NCBI RefSeq assembly: GCF_901482695.1
Contig: NZ_LR590484.1
Location: 3,596,001-3,660,000, forward strand
Source of the DNA: Sphingobacterium thalpophilum
GTDB taxonomy: Bacteria > Bacteroidota > Bacteroidia > Sphingobacteriales > Sphingobacteriaceae
Direction of reading: 5' to 3'
Length of the DNA stretch: 64,000 nucleotides
Shown here: in pieces, positions 17,820-28,700 of the stretch
How positions within the stretch are numbered: the first letter of the stretch is position 1
Layout: each line of letters starts with the position of its first letter
The notes under the pieces: generated by a model
Database searches by the model: none
What the model was told of the DNA's origin: nothing
What the model saw: only the letters and a program-made list of their open reading frames with translations
Translations under genes and position numbers: made by a program

Positions 17820-20171
17820 ATGATTAAGTATCCTCGTTTTATCGGATTTGCAAGTATACTGCTTTTGACGCTATTTTTTGCATCTTGCCGGTCTTCAAAA
17901 TATATCGATGACGACCAGGCTCTGGTTACAAAAGTACAGATTTCTGGCGTTGAGCCAGCATTGAAGGAATCCGCTGAAATGTATATTTCCAATCAGATCA
18001 GGCCCAACTCGCGTGTCAATCTATTTATCTATAACACGTTCAATACCAAAAAAGGACGCTATAAGACCAAAAATATCCGCAATGTGGGCGAACCCCCACA
18101 TTTGCTGGATTCTGCCATGGTAGATCTGTCTGCCAATCAGATTAAACGCTTTTTGTTCACCAAGGGGTATTTTAATGCCAAAGTCGATCCGGAAATCCGT
18201 GTTGTCAAGAAAAAGGCCCGCATCGATTTTCAAGTAGCTGCTGGTAATGCCTACCAGATCAGAAATATCAGCCGCAAGTTTGATGACAACGACGTGAAAG
18301 CGTTGTTTGAGCGTGATGTACTGCCTTCCAGCAATGTCAGGCCGAATACACAGTATGATGCCGCCAAGTTGCTGGATGAGCGGGAAAAGATGTACGTCGT
18401 GATGCGCAATAATGGCTATTACGACTATTTGCGGCAGTACATGCGTGTGGGGATTGATTCGGCGATCAGCGGTAGTCTGATTGATCTAAAAATTAACGTC
18501 GAAAATCCCAGTGATTCTACGATACATAAAAGGTATCAGATTGATAGTGTTTATATGACTGTTAGGAATTATGGATCGATGTCCAAGAAAGCTCCGCGCC
18601 AGATTTTGGACACGGCCAAGCGTCTGCTCTTTATTGATGAAACCAATAGTTTCAGGTATAAACCACTGGAACGTTATATGTATCTGCGCGCAGGACAATA
18701 TTATTCACTTGCCGAAGAGAATAAGTCTTATGATCGTCTCTATGAGATGAATGGTTTCCGGTCGGTTAAAATACAATTTGTGAAAAAGGACTCCAATAAG
18801 CTCAATGTACATTATGATTTTGTGCCGCGTCCGCGCATGGGCAACCAGATCGAAGGGGAGTATACATTCAGTTCGGGCATGAGCGGTTTTAACATCGGCA
18901 ATACCTTTTCACAGCGCAATATTTTTGGTGGATCGGAGCAGTTGGAAGTTAAGTTGCGTTACGGAGTACTGTTTGATCCGCGTCTGTCGGGGGGGCTTTC
19001 CAGCAAGATCTTTAATAATGATTTTCAGGCGGGAGTCAATCTCGTCATCCCGCGTCTGATGGTGCCTTTTCGCATCAATCCGGGAGGTAAGTTTGGTCTG
19101 CCTAAGACGACCTATTCGATGACTTTGCAGCTCTTTGACCAAGATAGGACCTATTCAAACCGTTACTTTATCACCTCCTTAAACTATTCGTGGTACGAGA
19201 CCGAAAATAAGTACCATAGTTTTACGCCTATCGTACTGGAGTACCGGGACGGAAGACTGGACTCCAATTTTCGAAAAAAACTCGAACAGCAAGGCTACCA
19301 ATTGTATGTGCGTAGCAATGACAGGCAGTACTTTGGTTTAGGAACCCAGTATAACTTTGTTCTGAACGGCAAGAAGCTCAACAGCAAGGAGGACTTTCAG
19401 TATTTTCGGGGGACCATAGACCTCAGTGGCAATGTGCTGGATCTAATCAGCAGCTTGGCCAAGCTGCCGTCAAATGCTGACGGTGAAAAAAAAATCTTTG
19501 GTGTGCCTTTCCTTCAATATGCGAAGACCGAGCTTGATTACCGTCTGTACCGAAATCTGGGCGGCAACAGGCAATTTGTTTTTCGTTTTAATCCCGGGAT
19601 TGCAATCCCTTACGGAAACAATTCGAAGCTATTGATCTTTGAAAAGAGCTTCTATAGCGGAGGCATGAACGGCATACGGGCCTGGCAGGCGCGCACTTTG
19701 GGGCCGGGCTCGTACAATAGGCAAAACCTTAGTGAAGACCTCCGGCTCAATTTGCGGAATCTGGATCAGCTGGGTGAAATCAAACTGGAGGCAAATGCCG
19801 AATATCGCTTCCGGCTGCTCAACAATTTTCTGGGCGCTAAGATGAACGGAGCGACGTTTGTCGATATGGGTAATGTGTGGCGGCTGAAAAAAGATGAAGA
19901 ACTAAATCCCGGTGGTGAATTTAAGTTCAACAAATTTTTGGGGCAAGTGGCTATAGGTACCGGTTTTGGACTCCGTTTTGATTCCGATTACTTTGTCATC
20001 CGGCTGGATGCAGGCCTCAAGGTCAAAGACCCGCAATTTTCCGGTAGTGACCAGTGGGTGATCAAGCATTTCTTTGATTCCAAAGAGTTTAAGCAACAGT
20101 ACTATGACACGCATAGGCCCGACCGATATAATTTCATTCAGTATAATTTTGGAATCGGTATGCCATTTTAG
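17820..20171 (+). CDS. tamL: Translocation and assembly module lipoprotein TamL (Omp85/BamA superfamily)
   Basis: 783 residues from the ATG at 17820. An upstream in-frame TTG at 17802 would overlap the divergent gene and spoil the lipoprotein signal (LLTLFFASC), so I reject it. POTRA-like repeats occupy roughly 30-330, then a 16-strand surface-antigen barrel, with conserved FYSGGMNGIRAWQARTLGPG (the RGF/Y-type loop region) and a C-terminal FGIGMPF ending in Phe. Bacteroidota carry lipidated TamA homologues that help insert outer-membrane proteins. The TamB partner is not adjacent here: the next gene is on the other strand. Confidence 0.9.
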   Translation: MIKYPRFIGFASILLLTLFFASCRSSKYIDDDQALVTKVQISGVEPALKESAEMYISNQIRPNSRVNLFIYNTFNTKKGRYKTKNIRNVGEPPHLLDSAMVDLSANQIKRFLFTKGYFNAKVDPEIRVVKKKARIDFQVAAGNAYQIRNISRKFDDNDVKALFERDVLPSSNVRPNTQYDAAKLLDEREKMYVVMRNNGYYDYLRQYMRVGIDSAISGSLIDLKINVENPSDSTIHKRYQIDSVYMTVRNYGSMSKKAPRQILDTAKRLLFIDETNSFRYKPLERYMYLRAGQYYSLAEENKSYDRLYEMNGFRSVKIQFVKKDSNKLNVHYDFVPRPRMGNQIEGEYTFSSGMSGFNIGNTFSQRNIFGGSEQLEVKLRYGVLFDPRLSGGLSSKIFNNDFQAGVNLVIPRLMVPFRINPGGKFGLPKTTYSMTLQLFDQDRTYSNRYFITSLNYSWYETENKYHSFTPIVLEYRDGRLDSNFRKKLEQQGYQLYVRSNDRQYFGLGTQYNFVLNGKKLNSKEDFQYFRGTIDLSGNVLDLISSLAKLPSNADGEKKIFGVPFLQYAKTELDYRLYRNLGGNRQFVFRFNPGIAIPYGNNSKLLIFEKSFYSGGMNGIRAWQARTLGPGSYNRQNLSEDLRLNLRNLDQLGEIKLEANAEYRFRLLNNFLGAKMNGATFVDMGNVWRLKKDEELNPGGEFKFNKFLGQVAIGTGFGLRFDSDYFVIRLDAGLKVKDPQFSGSDQWVIKHFFDSKEFKQQYYDTHRPDRYNFIQYNFGIGMPF

Positions 20172-20245
20172 TGGGAGCAATTTTAGGGACAACTGGGCCT
20201 AGAGTAGTGAGGCTTGATATTGTTTCGTCGGTTTCAGAGCAGCAG

Positions 20246-20773
20246 CTATCCGATGAGGTTTTTCAGGCTGGAAAAGATGGACTCAAAAATTTTGCTCAGA
20301 TCTAATCCTTGTGAATGGTTGAAGATAAAAAAAACGATTGCTAAAGCTATGGCGGTCATAATGACTTTTTTAAACATATAGGCGATACCCAGCACAATTG
20401 CCGGAATAATCAAAAACATCAGGCCGCTAATGGCGAAAGGGGACAGACCACTGTCACTTTTGAAGATATAAAATAGTCGGCCCTTGGATCCTTGCTGATT
20501 TTTGTGACTGAAGAAAACAAATGTCGACGACTCAATTTTCTGGTTGGGTACCGCCACACCGTCGTGAAATTGCAGTGCCTGTGAAAAGCCGTTGATCGTA
20601 AATGTATAGTTGCCATTGATCGTCTCATGGGTATGGCCTAAAGAATCCAGTGCCACGATGGCAAGCTTGCCATTTTTGGATAGGTTTTCTTTGACGACAA
20701 AGTTCTGGATATTTTGTTGCTGCGCCGCTGCCCAGAAAGGCAGTAATAATAGAAAAAATATAATCTTTTTCAT
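20246..20773 (-). CDS. Hypothetical membrane protein with signal peptide
   Basis: 175 residues from the ATG at 20771-20773. A longer in-frame form to 20860 would bury the signal peptide (IIFFLLLLPFWAAAQQQ), so the shorter start is preferred. After a roughly 100-residue beta-rich exported domain (NGNYTFTINGFSQALQF, SSTFVFFSHK) there are two hydrophobic helices (FAISGLMFLIIPAIVLGIAYMF and VIMTAIALAIVFFIF), then an amphipathic tail. I do not recognise the family. It is convergent with tamL, about 75 bp away. Confidence 0.75.
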   Translation of the reverse strand: MKKIIFFLLLLPFWAAAQQQNIQNFVVKENLSKNGKLAIVALDSLGHTHETINGNYTFTINGFSQALQFHDGVAVPNQKIESSTFVFFSHKNQQGSKGRLFYIFKSDSGLSPFAISGLMFLIIPAIVLGIAYMFKKVIMTAIALAIVFFIFNHSQGLDLSKIFESIFSSLKNLIG

Positions 20774-21149
20774 CCTGTAAAATTGTTTATGCGGATTTAA
20801 TCCCATCCGAATAAATGAGCCACCTACCTCCCGGCACATCCATTCAAAACGGGATTGCAATTTTAGGAATTTTAATCTTGTTTCGGAAATGTTAAATTAT
20901 TCCAGGCTGATTTTAATCGAAAACTTCAATGTCAAAAAATCTATATTGATAAATTCCTGTAGCGATCTGATTGTGGATATCAATATCGCTTTTCCTCCAT
21001 TCATTTCTTGATATAGATCCCATTCTTTTGTATCAGTAAAGGAACTTCCCTTCGGAATTATACTCTTATTTTGTATATTTTAATTGGTAATTCGTATTTA
21101 GACGAATTTTTGTTAATTTTAATAAATTACCATATAAAACTATTTATTG
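20774..21149. other. Intergenic region (376 bp) between divergent genes
   Basis: A+T-rich stretch upstream of both the membrane protein and the thioredoxin-domain gene. It contains short poly-T and poly-A runs but no ORF, hairpin or consensus -7 element that I can defend. The promoters of the two flanking genes should lie here. Confidence 0.45.
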
Positions 21150-23360
21150 ATGAAAAGAATCGTGTTCGTATTTCTTTTGTTTAATTCATTGTGTTTTGGT
21201 CAAAAGAGCGTTAATTATAAAATAACCGAGGAATCCATATCCGAAGGGAAGCTAATACAGTTAAAATCAACCTATTTTTCTTTGTCTCCCAATAAATCAG
21301 CGTCAAAAAAAGAATTCCCTTCAGAAATAAAGATTAATGCTGTTGAATATAAGGATTTCCGCAATCCATTTTTCTTTTCAAGTTTTCATCCTGACAGTAA
21401 CCAAAATGTTTTGTCTTCCAGCATACTGGCTGATATTTTGATGAACTTACAACAGCCTATCCGTTTCAATTTCCAGCGTGAAGAAACCATTGTAGATACT
21501 TCATCACTTAGAAAAGAGATTCTGTTAAAGGCCAAGGACTGGCAGTTAACAGACAATATCGCAGAGATGGTAAGGAACAATGTTACGGTAGGAGCAGGGT
21601 TTATTTGTGGCTGGTTAAATTATAATTGTCTAGGTAAAGATATGTTAAAGAGACTTCAATCCGGACCTGTACTAATCAAAAGTCAACTGTATAACATTGT
21701 CAAAAACGATAAGAAAAATTTGTATCTCACTTTTAGGGATACCTCCCGGCATTTGGATGGGGAACTTGTCGTTGATAAGAAGACACTTCAGCCAATCACT
21801 CTCTCTCGAAGAATTACATATATCCAAGATAATCGTTCATTTGTCAATACCGCTATGATGCAACTATTGTATACGAATGTATCCAGTACTTACGATCAAG
21901 CCTATGCGGAGATGTTATTGTCAGGTAGTTTTGTTAGTAAGGCGTTGTATTCGGGGGAGACAATGGATAGTGTGAAGGTCATGAAATACATCACTAAAAA
22001 TGATGCTATTTTTTCGAATGATAGGACATTCGTAAAGAAAAAGTTAGATCTACTTCAGCAGATTAAGAACAATAAACTGTATAATTTGAGCTTGAACGAC
22101 GTGCCAGTCAACTTGCTTTCGGGAACACATCATCTTTCGAACCTGCTCTACAATGGATCCCTATCAAGGGATAAATTTATAACCGTAATACCGTTATTAG
22201 ACAACGAAAAGCGATATGATTGGATACAGAATGGTTTATATCAAGACCTGGGGCGTCCAGCTGCAGATGGAACGCTGTCTTCTGATGAAAAGGCCGATTT
22301 ATTAATAAATCATTTTTCCGAAAATGAGAAGCAATATACCTATCCGATGATTTTGGGGCGACGGATTATGCGACAGGCAGACGATCTGTCACAGGCCAAA
22401 AATTTACTTAATGAGTTGATTAACCTTAACGATGATTATTGGATCAATGGAAATGTTGGGAGATACGCACTATTGGCATATCAACGTCTGGCTTCTGCAG
22501 ATCAGGATTATACCCACCAACTGCTAATGGATATTATTTCAAAATTAACGGTGCTTTATGATTCAGATAAGACGGTGTATCGGAATATAACTCGTGCGCA
22601 TCTTGCTACAGCTTGCTATTTTGCCTATCAAATGATGGATAAAAGCAATAAGGGAGAGGCCTTGCACTATTTGGAGAAAGCGGCCATATACTCTCCCAAA
22701 AATGAGGCGGAGACTGCGTACAACTCGTCTTATGATATTATGTTTTTGAAATCTAAGAAAAGCTATGCGGAAGATTACCTTACAGAATTGGCCGCAGGCG
22801 GTAGGAAAGATGTCGCTTTACAGAAATATGTCGATGAGTTTTTGACCGTTCAGGGTATAAGTTATAAGGGCTTACGTGATTTTTACCAGCATTACTATCC
22901 GGAACAGAAATTCAGTGAGTTTTTCATTCAGAAGGTCGTTCCTCAATTACCCGATGCGCCAGATTTCGCTTTGGCGAATCTCGAGAATATGAAAATCCAA
23001 AAGACGGACCTAAAGGGCAAATGGACATTGGTCGACTTTTGGGGAACCTGGTGCGGTCCATGTGTTGCAGAGATGCCTAAACTCAATAGTTTTTTTGAGC
23101 ACTTGAAGAATGATAAATCAAGAAAAGACAAGATTGGTTTTATAAGTATTGCGTGCAATGATACCGCAGATAAAGTGAAAAACTTTATTGCTAAAAACAA
23201 TTATACCATACCGGTGTTGATGTCAGATGGACAGGTGGAAAAAAGCTTTCAGGTCAGAGGTTATCCAAGCAAGTATATTCTAACACCAAACGGTAAGCTG
23301 ATCGCTATGCCGTTCGGTTTTGACTGGCAGCCTTTGTTGGAAGAAGTCGCGACCTTCTGA
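21150..23360 (+). CDS. Large secreted protein with C-terminal TlpA/thioredoxin-like domain
   Basis: 736 residues from ATG 21150 (the TTG three bases earlier is ignored). It has a signal peptide (MKRIVFVFLLFNSLCFGQ). Residues about 20-600 are not recognised; alternating helices in the second half look alpha-solenoid-like. The C-terminal domain (about 618-736) has the thioredoxin-type motif WCGPC at 634-638, preceded by WTLVDFWGT and followed by the cis-Pro region RGYPSKYIL. This places it with TlpA/ResA-like periplasmic thiol-disulfide reductases, here fused to a very long N-terminal part. Its partner proteins are unknown and neighbours give no clue. Confidence 0.85.
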   Translation: MKRIVFVFLLFNSLCFGQKSVNYKITEESISEGKLIQLKSTYFSLSPNKSASKKEFPSEIKINAVEYKDFRNPFFFSSFHPDSNQNVLSSSILADILMNLQQPIRFNFQREETIVDTSSLRKEILLKAKDWQLTDNIAEMVRNNVTVGAGFICGWLNYNCLGKDMLKRLQSGPVLIKSQLYNIVKNDKKNLYLTFRDTSRHLDGELVVDKKTLQPITLSRRITYIQDNRSFVNTAMMQLLYTNVSSTYDQAYAEMLLSGSFVSKALYSGETMDSVKVMKYITKNDAIFSNDRTFVKKKLDLLQQIKNNKLYNLSLNDVPVNLLSGTHHLSNLLYNGSLSRDKFITVIPLLDNEKRYDWIQNGLYQDLGRPAADGTLSSDEKADLLINHFSENEKQYTYPMILGRRIMRQADDLSQAKNLLNELINLNDDYWINGNVGRYALLAYQRLASADQDYTHQLLMDIISKLTVLYDSDKTVYRNITRAHLATACYFAYQMMDKSNKGEALHYLEKAAIYSPKNEAETAYNSSYDIMFLKSKKSYAEDYLTELAAGGRKDVALQKYVDEFLTVQGISYKGLRDFYQHYYPEQKFSEFFIQKVVPQLPDAPDFALANLENMKIQKTDLKGKWTLVDFWGTWCGPCVAEMPKLNSFFEHLKNDKSRKDKIGFISIACNDTADKVKNFIAKNNYTIPVLMSDGQVEKSFQVRGYPSKYILTPNGKLIAMPFGFDWQPLLEEVATF

Positions 23361-23507
23361 TGGCATATTCCTAGTCTGAGGACGTTTATTCATCCTGGAT
23401 TTTCTTTCTGAAATCATGATGCTATCAGTTCACGATTTCATTGACAAATGAATCGGCATGTATTTCATGGTTGAAAAATCCATATCTGACAATGAGGAAT
23501 GTAGTTT

Positions 23508-24386
23508 TTATTGTTTCAATAAATCTTCGATCAGTTGAAACTTGACATTTTCCAAGATCCCTTTTGGATCATCAATGATTACTTTCCCAAAGATATCCTT
23601 TTTGATAGACGCATGGTTTCCCTTGTTATCGCTGGCTTCATAATTCCCAAAGATATCCTTTCTTACGGAAACATGGCTCCCTTTGTTATCTTCGATTGTT
23701 TTGCCTCCCAATATGTCGGTTCTAATGGTTGTACGTTTACCGTTGTTACTTTCAATGGTAAGGTCACCTAAAATATTTCTGGATACTTTACTTGAATTGC
23801 CTTTGTTGTCCCGGATGTCCAAGCCTCCAAAGATGTCTTTCGATATTGTTGTATTGTTTCCTCTGTTATCTCGAACATCCAAACCCCCGAAAATATTTTT
23901 TGATACATTAGTAAGGTTGCCGTGGCTGTCACGGATCTCCATGTTATCGAGAGTATTTATGGAAGCAGTGGATGGACTCGCGTCGTGATCAGTAATATCA
24001 AAATCCCCACTTATATTTTTTCTGACCGTTTTTTCCTTTCCGTTGTTATATTTTACGACTATATTGCCGGAATAATCTTGTTTTATCGATGTTTTAAGCC
24101 CGTTATTATCCGTTTTTGTATATCCGTCCCAGTGGTCTTTACTGTATTTGATACTTCTACCCCAGTTGTCTGAAACGATGACATCTCCCCAGCTATCAGT
24201 TTGTATTTTAATGGAGCCTTTATCTAAGCCTTCCGAAGCAGCTAATTTTGTAACATACTTTCGTATATCGTCAGAAAGTGTATCAGTCAACATTTTTATA
24301 TTGGGTTGCCCAATAGAAAGTTTGTTTTTGGCAATTACTGTAGAGATGGACAGTACAAAACTGAATAGGATATATATGCGTACCAT
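23508..24386 (-). CDS. Secreted repeat protein made of eleven exact 20-residue repeats
   Basis: 292 residues with a signal peptide (IYILFSFVLSISTVIA). Residues 61-280 fall into eleven units of exactly 20 residues with no insertions. The consensus is I/V-x-x-D/N-I-F/x-G-x-x-x then I/V-x-D-N-x-G-x-x-x-x, so each unit is itself two 10-residue halves. Units from residue 161 on are nearly identical (SKDIFGGLDIRDNKGN-like), while the first few have drifted. Such short glycine-asparagine periodic repeats suggest a beta-solenoid. The function is unknown; adhesion or surface display is a guess. It stands alone, transcribed leftward. Confidence 0.8.
   Translation of the reverse strand: MVRIYILFSFVLSISTVIAKNKLSIGQPNIKMLTDTLSDDIRKYVTKLAASEGLDKGSIKIQTDSWGDVIVSDNWGRSIKYSKDHWDGYTKTDNNGLKTSIKQDYSGNIVVKYNNGKEKTVRKNISGDFDITDHDASPSTASINTLDNMEIRDSHGNLTNVSKNIFGGLDVRDNRGNNTTISKDIFGGLDIRDNKGNSSKVSRNILGDLTIESNNGKRTTIRTDILGGKTIEDNKGSHVSVRKDIFGNYEASDNKGNHASIKKDIFGKVIIDDPKGILENVKFQLIEDLLKQ
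23547..24206 (-). repeat. Protein-level tandem repeat, 11 x 60 bp
   Basis: DNA encoding residues 61-280 of the secreted repeat protein. Every unit is 60 bp and in frame. Neighbouring central units share visibly similar bases, while the outer units keep only the Ile, Asp/Asn and Gly positions. Confidence 0.85.
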
Positions 24387-24796
24387 AGGACTGTGATTTA
24401 TGGTAAGATACGAATTTTTGCTTTTATTTTCTCCATCTTTTGATGAAGCTAAAACTTTCTGTAACCATACTAGATTGAGTAACTTAAGATACCCAGATAG
24501 CTAATACCTCTATTCTGATAAAGCCCTGAGTGACGGATAGTATGTAGTGCTCCTCCTCTTTTAGCTTCTATAAACAAGGAACGCCGGAGTTGTACCAGAA
24601 AATAGCCTTTTTAAGATTTGGGGCTTTTTTCAATTGGCGATCGATAACTACAAAAATGGAGTATTCATATGACGATATGGGAGTATTTTAACATACCATA
24701 CACGATTCTTAACCGATCGGTCTTAAAATTTGTAATGTTAATACCGAAGCTATAAATTTAATGTTAGATTGACATTTATTATAAATCTAATTTGTT
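24387..24796. other. Intergenic region (410 bp) with gene fragment and dyad
   Basis: Lies between the leftward repeat protein and the rightward AraC gene. It holds the truncated gene copy at 24544-24597 and a perfect 10-bp palindrome, accgatcggt (24712-24721), about 75 bp before the AraC start that could be an operator. The rest is A+T-rich without ORFs. Confidence 0.6.
24544..24597 (-). pseudogene. Fragment of the 3' part of the gene at 38281-39237 (same orientation)
   Basis: These 54 bases match 38340-38394 at 51 of 55 aligned positions, with three substitutions and one single-base deletion. Read leftward they encode WYNSGVP and then shift frame, where the intact gene has WYNPGVPYFIEAKREGAL. 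Sequence on both sides is unrelated to the intact gene, so it is a short relic rather than a complete paralogue. It lies just left of the PUL whose right edge abuts the intact gene. Confidence 0.8.
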
Positions 24797-25657
24797 ATGA
24801 AGCCAGTTCAATTTAAAGTACCTGCTCCCCAGGATAAGTCTGTTTATGTACAGGAAGACGTATTGGATAAATTTTATCCACATATGCATCGTCACGAAGA
24901 GTACCAGTTAGTTTGGATAAAAGAGGGTATTGGCCAGCTATTGGTAGACGATAATCTACACAATTTTCAACGAGGTGATATTTTTCTGTTAGGTGCAAAT
25001 CAAGCCCATGTATTTAAAAGTACCCGCGTAGGTCAGGGAGTGAGATCCATTTCCGTATTCTTTAATGCGAAAGGAGCACTGTCTACGATGGCAAGAATGC
25101 CCGAACTTCGTCATCTACTTGATTTTATTGATAAAAGTCATCGGGGATTTAAAGTTCCCAGCCGATATCTTACACAAGTACGTCGCCGCATTGAGATCCT
25201 GCAGAAATCTGATCAGCTCGATCAGCTTGTGAATTTTTTCTATTTATTGAAGGTGTTAAGCAACGTTTCTGCCGAACTCAAACCTCTTTCCGGTGTGCAG
25301 ATCAATAGGCTTGAAGTCGGTAAACCATTTCGTATTGAGACAATATGCAAATTTTTGGAAGAGCATTTTAAAGAAAATATAAGCTTATGTGAAATAGCAG
25401 AGAAGGCAAATCTTACCCCACACGCTTTTTGCCGTTATTTTAAGATCAGTACCGGAAAGACATTTGTCTCTTATCTAAACGAATTACGGATCAGAGAGGC
25501 CTGTAAATTATTGGGTGACCGGCATGACTGCATATCTATGATTGCTTACGACTCGGGATTTAATAGCATCGCTAATTTTAACCGTGTTTTTAGAAATGTA
25601 CTGGGCATATCTCCTAAAATCTACAGTAGCAATTATAAAAGCTATCTGTACCAATAG
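24797..25657 (+). CDS. AraC-family transcriptional regulator with cupin sensor domain
   Basis: 286 residues. The N-terminal cupin domain (about 20-110) has the HMHRHEEYQLVWI and GDIFLLGANQAHVF blocks that form a small-molecule pocket. The C-terminal AraC double helix-turn-helix (about 185-280) has ISLCEIAEKANLTPHAFCRYFK and the second helix pair ending SGFNSIANFNRVFRNVLGISPK. It directly precedes the GH43 gene by 42 bp and probably controls the PUL in response to a released sugar. A 10-bp dyad lies upstream of its own start. Confidence 0.95.
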   Translation: MKPVQFKVPAPQDKSVYVQEDVLDKFYPHMHRHEEYQLVWIKEGIGQLLVDDNLHNFQRGDIFLLGANQAHVFKSTRVGQGVRSISVFFNAKGALSTMARMPELRHLLDFIDKSHRGFKVPSRYLTQVRRRIEILQKSDQLDQLVNFFYLLKVLSNVSAELKPLSGVQINRLEVGKPFRIETICKFLEEHFKENISLCEIAEKANLTPHAFCRYFKISTGKTFVSYLNELRIREACKLLGDRHDCISMIAYDSGFNSIANFNRVFRNVLGISPKIYSSNYKSYLYQ

Positions 25658-25708
25658 TTTGCCGTATATCTATTCCATTATCCTGTAAAGCCTATTTCAG
25701 TGAAAATT

Positions 25709-28700
25709 ATGTACCGTTATTGTCTTTTTGTCCTGGCCATAATTGCATTAGGCATTGGACCCGCTTACGGCCAGCACCTGAAGCCACATCAACAGCCCAA
25801 CGTCCTAAATCCCATCTTACCGGGGTATTTTGCAGATCCGACAATAAAAAAAATTGGAGACACCTACTATATCTATGCAACTACAGATGGCAATGGTTGG
25901 GGAGCAGGACCGTCACAGGTGTGGAGTTCCAAAGACTTTTGTAATTGGACGATACAGCCAATGAATTGGCCAAATACACACTGGTACTGGGCTCCGGATG
26001 TCACTCAAGGATATGATGGAAGATATTACCTGTATTATAGTCAGCCTGTTGAGATTTTTGGTGCGGTGTCAGAGAAGCCAATAGGACCTTGGAAACCGTT
26101 GGTTGCAGATGGCAAATCGATCATCCAAAATTATATGATCCCCGGTGTAATTACGCTGGATGGACAGACATTTAAGGATGATGATGGGCGTATATACATG
26201 TACTGGGGCACATGGGGCATATATCCTGGACATGGTTGCGCTGTTGGTGTGCTGAATAAGGACATGAAGAGCTTTGAAAGTATAGATCTGATTCCAAATA
26301 CTGTGGCAAAGGACTTCTTTGAGGCACCATATATGTTTAAGCGTGATGGGATTTATTATCTGATGTACTCTTCCGGCTATTGTGAAAATGATACTTACCG
26401 TGTCCAATACGTGATGAGTAAAACGGGCCCTCTGGGACCCTTTGAATATCCAGAAGGCAATCCAATATTGGCAACGAGCGAGGATGGTACTGTTCATGGG
26501 CCCGGACATCATAGTATTCTGAAAGAACATGATCGTTATTTTATCGTTTACCATAGGCATAATAACCCACATTCAGGTAGCGGTTTTCATCGGCAGGTGG
26601 CGGTGGATGAATTGCACTTTACAGCTGATGGCCATATCCAAAAAGTCGTCCCGACTCATCAAGGGGTAGGCGATCTGCTGAAACTGCAACGTCGGGATGA
26701 AGATTTAGCCTTTGGAAAGATAGTAACTGCTTCATCCTATTATAATGATGATTTTCGACCTTCATTTTTGGTGGATAATAATAATGGCACTTTGTGGCGG
26801 GCAAAGGATAATCAAAAGCCAGCATGGATACAAGTAGATCTCGGTAAATCCGAAAAAATATCTACGATATCTATCCAGTTTGAATATCCAACTTATGCTT
26901 ATCAATACCGGATAGAGACTTCTTTGGACGGCAAATCTTGGCAATCGTTCGTTGATCGTTCAGAAAACGATCGATGGGCAAGTCCTGTTATGGAACATGG
27001 AAACGCCCATGCGCGATTTGTACGTCTGCAGCTATGCCGTACTCAATTGAATGGTCTGCCGTTAGGCGTTTGGAATTTAAGGGTTTACGCTAAGCGAGTC
27101 GCTCAGGAAACACTGTGGTCATCGCCCCAACCCATGCCTAAGCATCACCGCGAATATGGGAATATATTACGGATAGAAGCTAATGATTATCGCGAGGGCG
27201 AGCGGTTGGATCGCATTGCAAACAAAGGTCTGCTGCCTGGAGATCTTATCGCAACAAAGCCTGTGGTCGTTAAAAATTATCAAGGCAAAAAAGCATTCTT
27301 TTTTAATGGTGCTACAAGCTTGCGTTCCACTTTTGCCGTACCACCGTCGTTTTCGGGAAACGGTTCTTTCACTATCTCGATGTGGGTCAATAACCCCGAC
27401 ATCAGTAGATTTGAACAATTGGTGGCTTGGTCTGCGGGAAACCAGGATCTGAGCAAGGCGGTGTTTGGGTTTGGAAGCGATCCACAGCGTGGAGCCATTA
27501 TCCACGGCTCTTGGCCCGACATGGGATTTTCTGTCATTCCTTCGAAGGATGAATGGCATCATATTGTGCTATCGTTCGACGGATATCAGGAGTCTATTTT
27601 TATTGACGGTAAAATGCAGCGTAGGGAAAACAGAATGCTATTTGTAAATCCGGCCGATGCTTTTATACTCGGAGCCTCTGATCGGTTAGATGATAACTTT
27701 TCAGGATACATTTCGAATATAGAGATCTATGATTATAACTGGGATGAAGAGACAATTAAAGCGGCAGCATTGAACGTTGCAAAAGACAGCTTTTTTGCCC
27801 TGCAAACAGATGACCTCAACCTTGGAAAGGTAAGTAAATTAAGAAATCAGGGGACATCAGTGGATACCTCGGTCAGCATTGACGGTGCCCAAGCACTTAT
27901 TCTCGGAGGTAGAATTGCATTAAAGGGCATTGGTATTGATAATGGTTCTTTGACAGAAATCCTCCAGAAACCGGCCTATTCTTTTGTATTTGATTGGTAC
28001 GATGGAGTGAACTGGCAACATGGTCTGCTAATATCTCAGTGCGGTAAAAGGACCTTTTATCAAAATGGCACGGTGGTAGATAAAGAAATTTTCGACAGAC
28101 TGTTTTCTTTTGCCAATAAAAAAGTCAGCCTGACTTACCCTTTTAACTTCTTGCAAGCTTATCCTGATCAACTTAGGGATGATCAAATCAAAGCGAAGTG
28201 GCAGGACTGGAAAGAAAAAATGGCCGCTTATGCAGTTCCCGAAACACCGGAAATCCTTGGCTCAGTCCGATATATTAATGCGAATAATGTATTTGTGCAA
28301 ATCAAAAAGCAACGCGACGGGCTTCAGTATCTCTTTCGTAGTAAAGGAGGGCATTCAGGGTGGATAATGCAAAATCATCATCTTTTTAACAGGACAGAGC
28401 TAGGCAATGCAATTGAAATCTACGTAAAGGACGAGTTTGGAAATGTTGGTTACACGAAGACCATGCATGTCCCTGCACAGGAGCCAAAATGTTTCAGTTC
28501 CATGCTCACCCAAAAGTATACGATTGAGGAGAATACCATTCCTTTCTGGGACGGATATCAGGCTAGTTTGCTAATAGATAGCGCGCAAATAGCTATCGCT
28601 GGTCTGGGAGAATCTTGGAGAATTCAATCCCGGTATACGAAGTGGGGAGATGTTAATTTCCAGCCACCATTTTTGTTCAAAGAAATCACCGGTGATTTTA

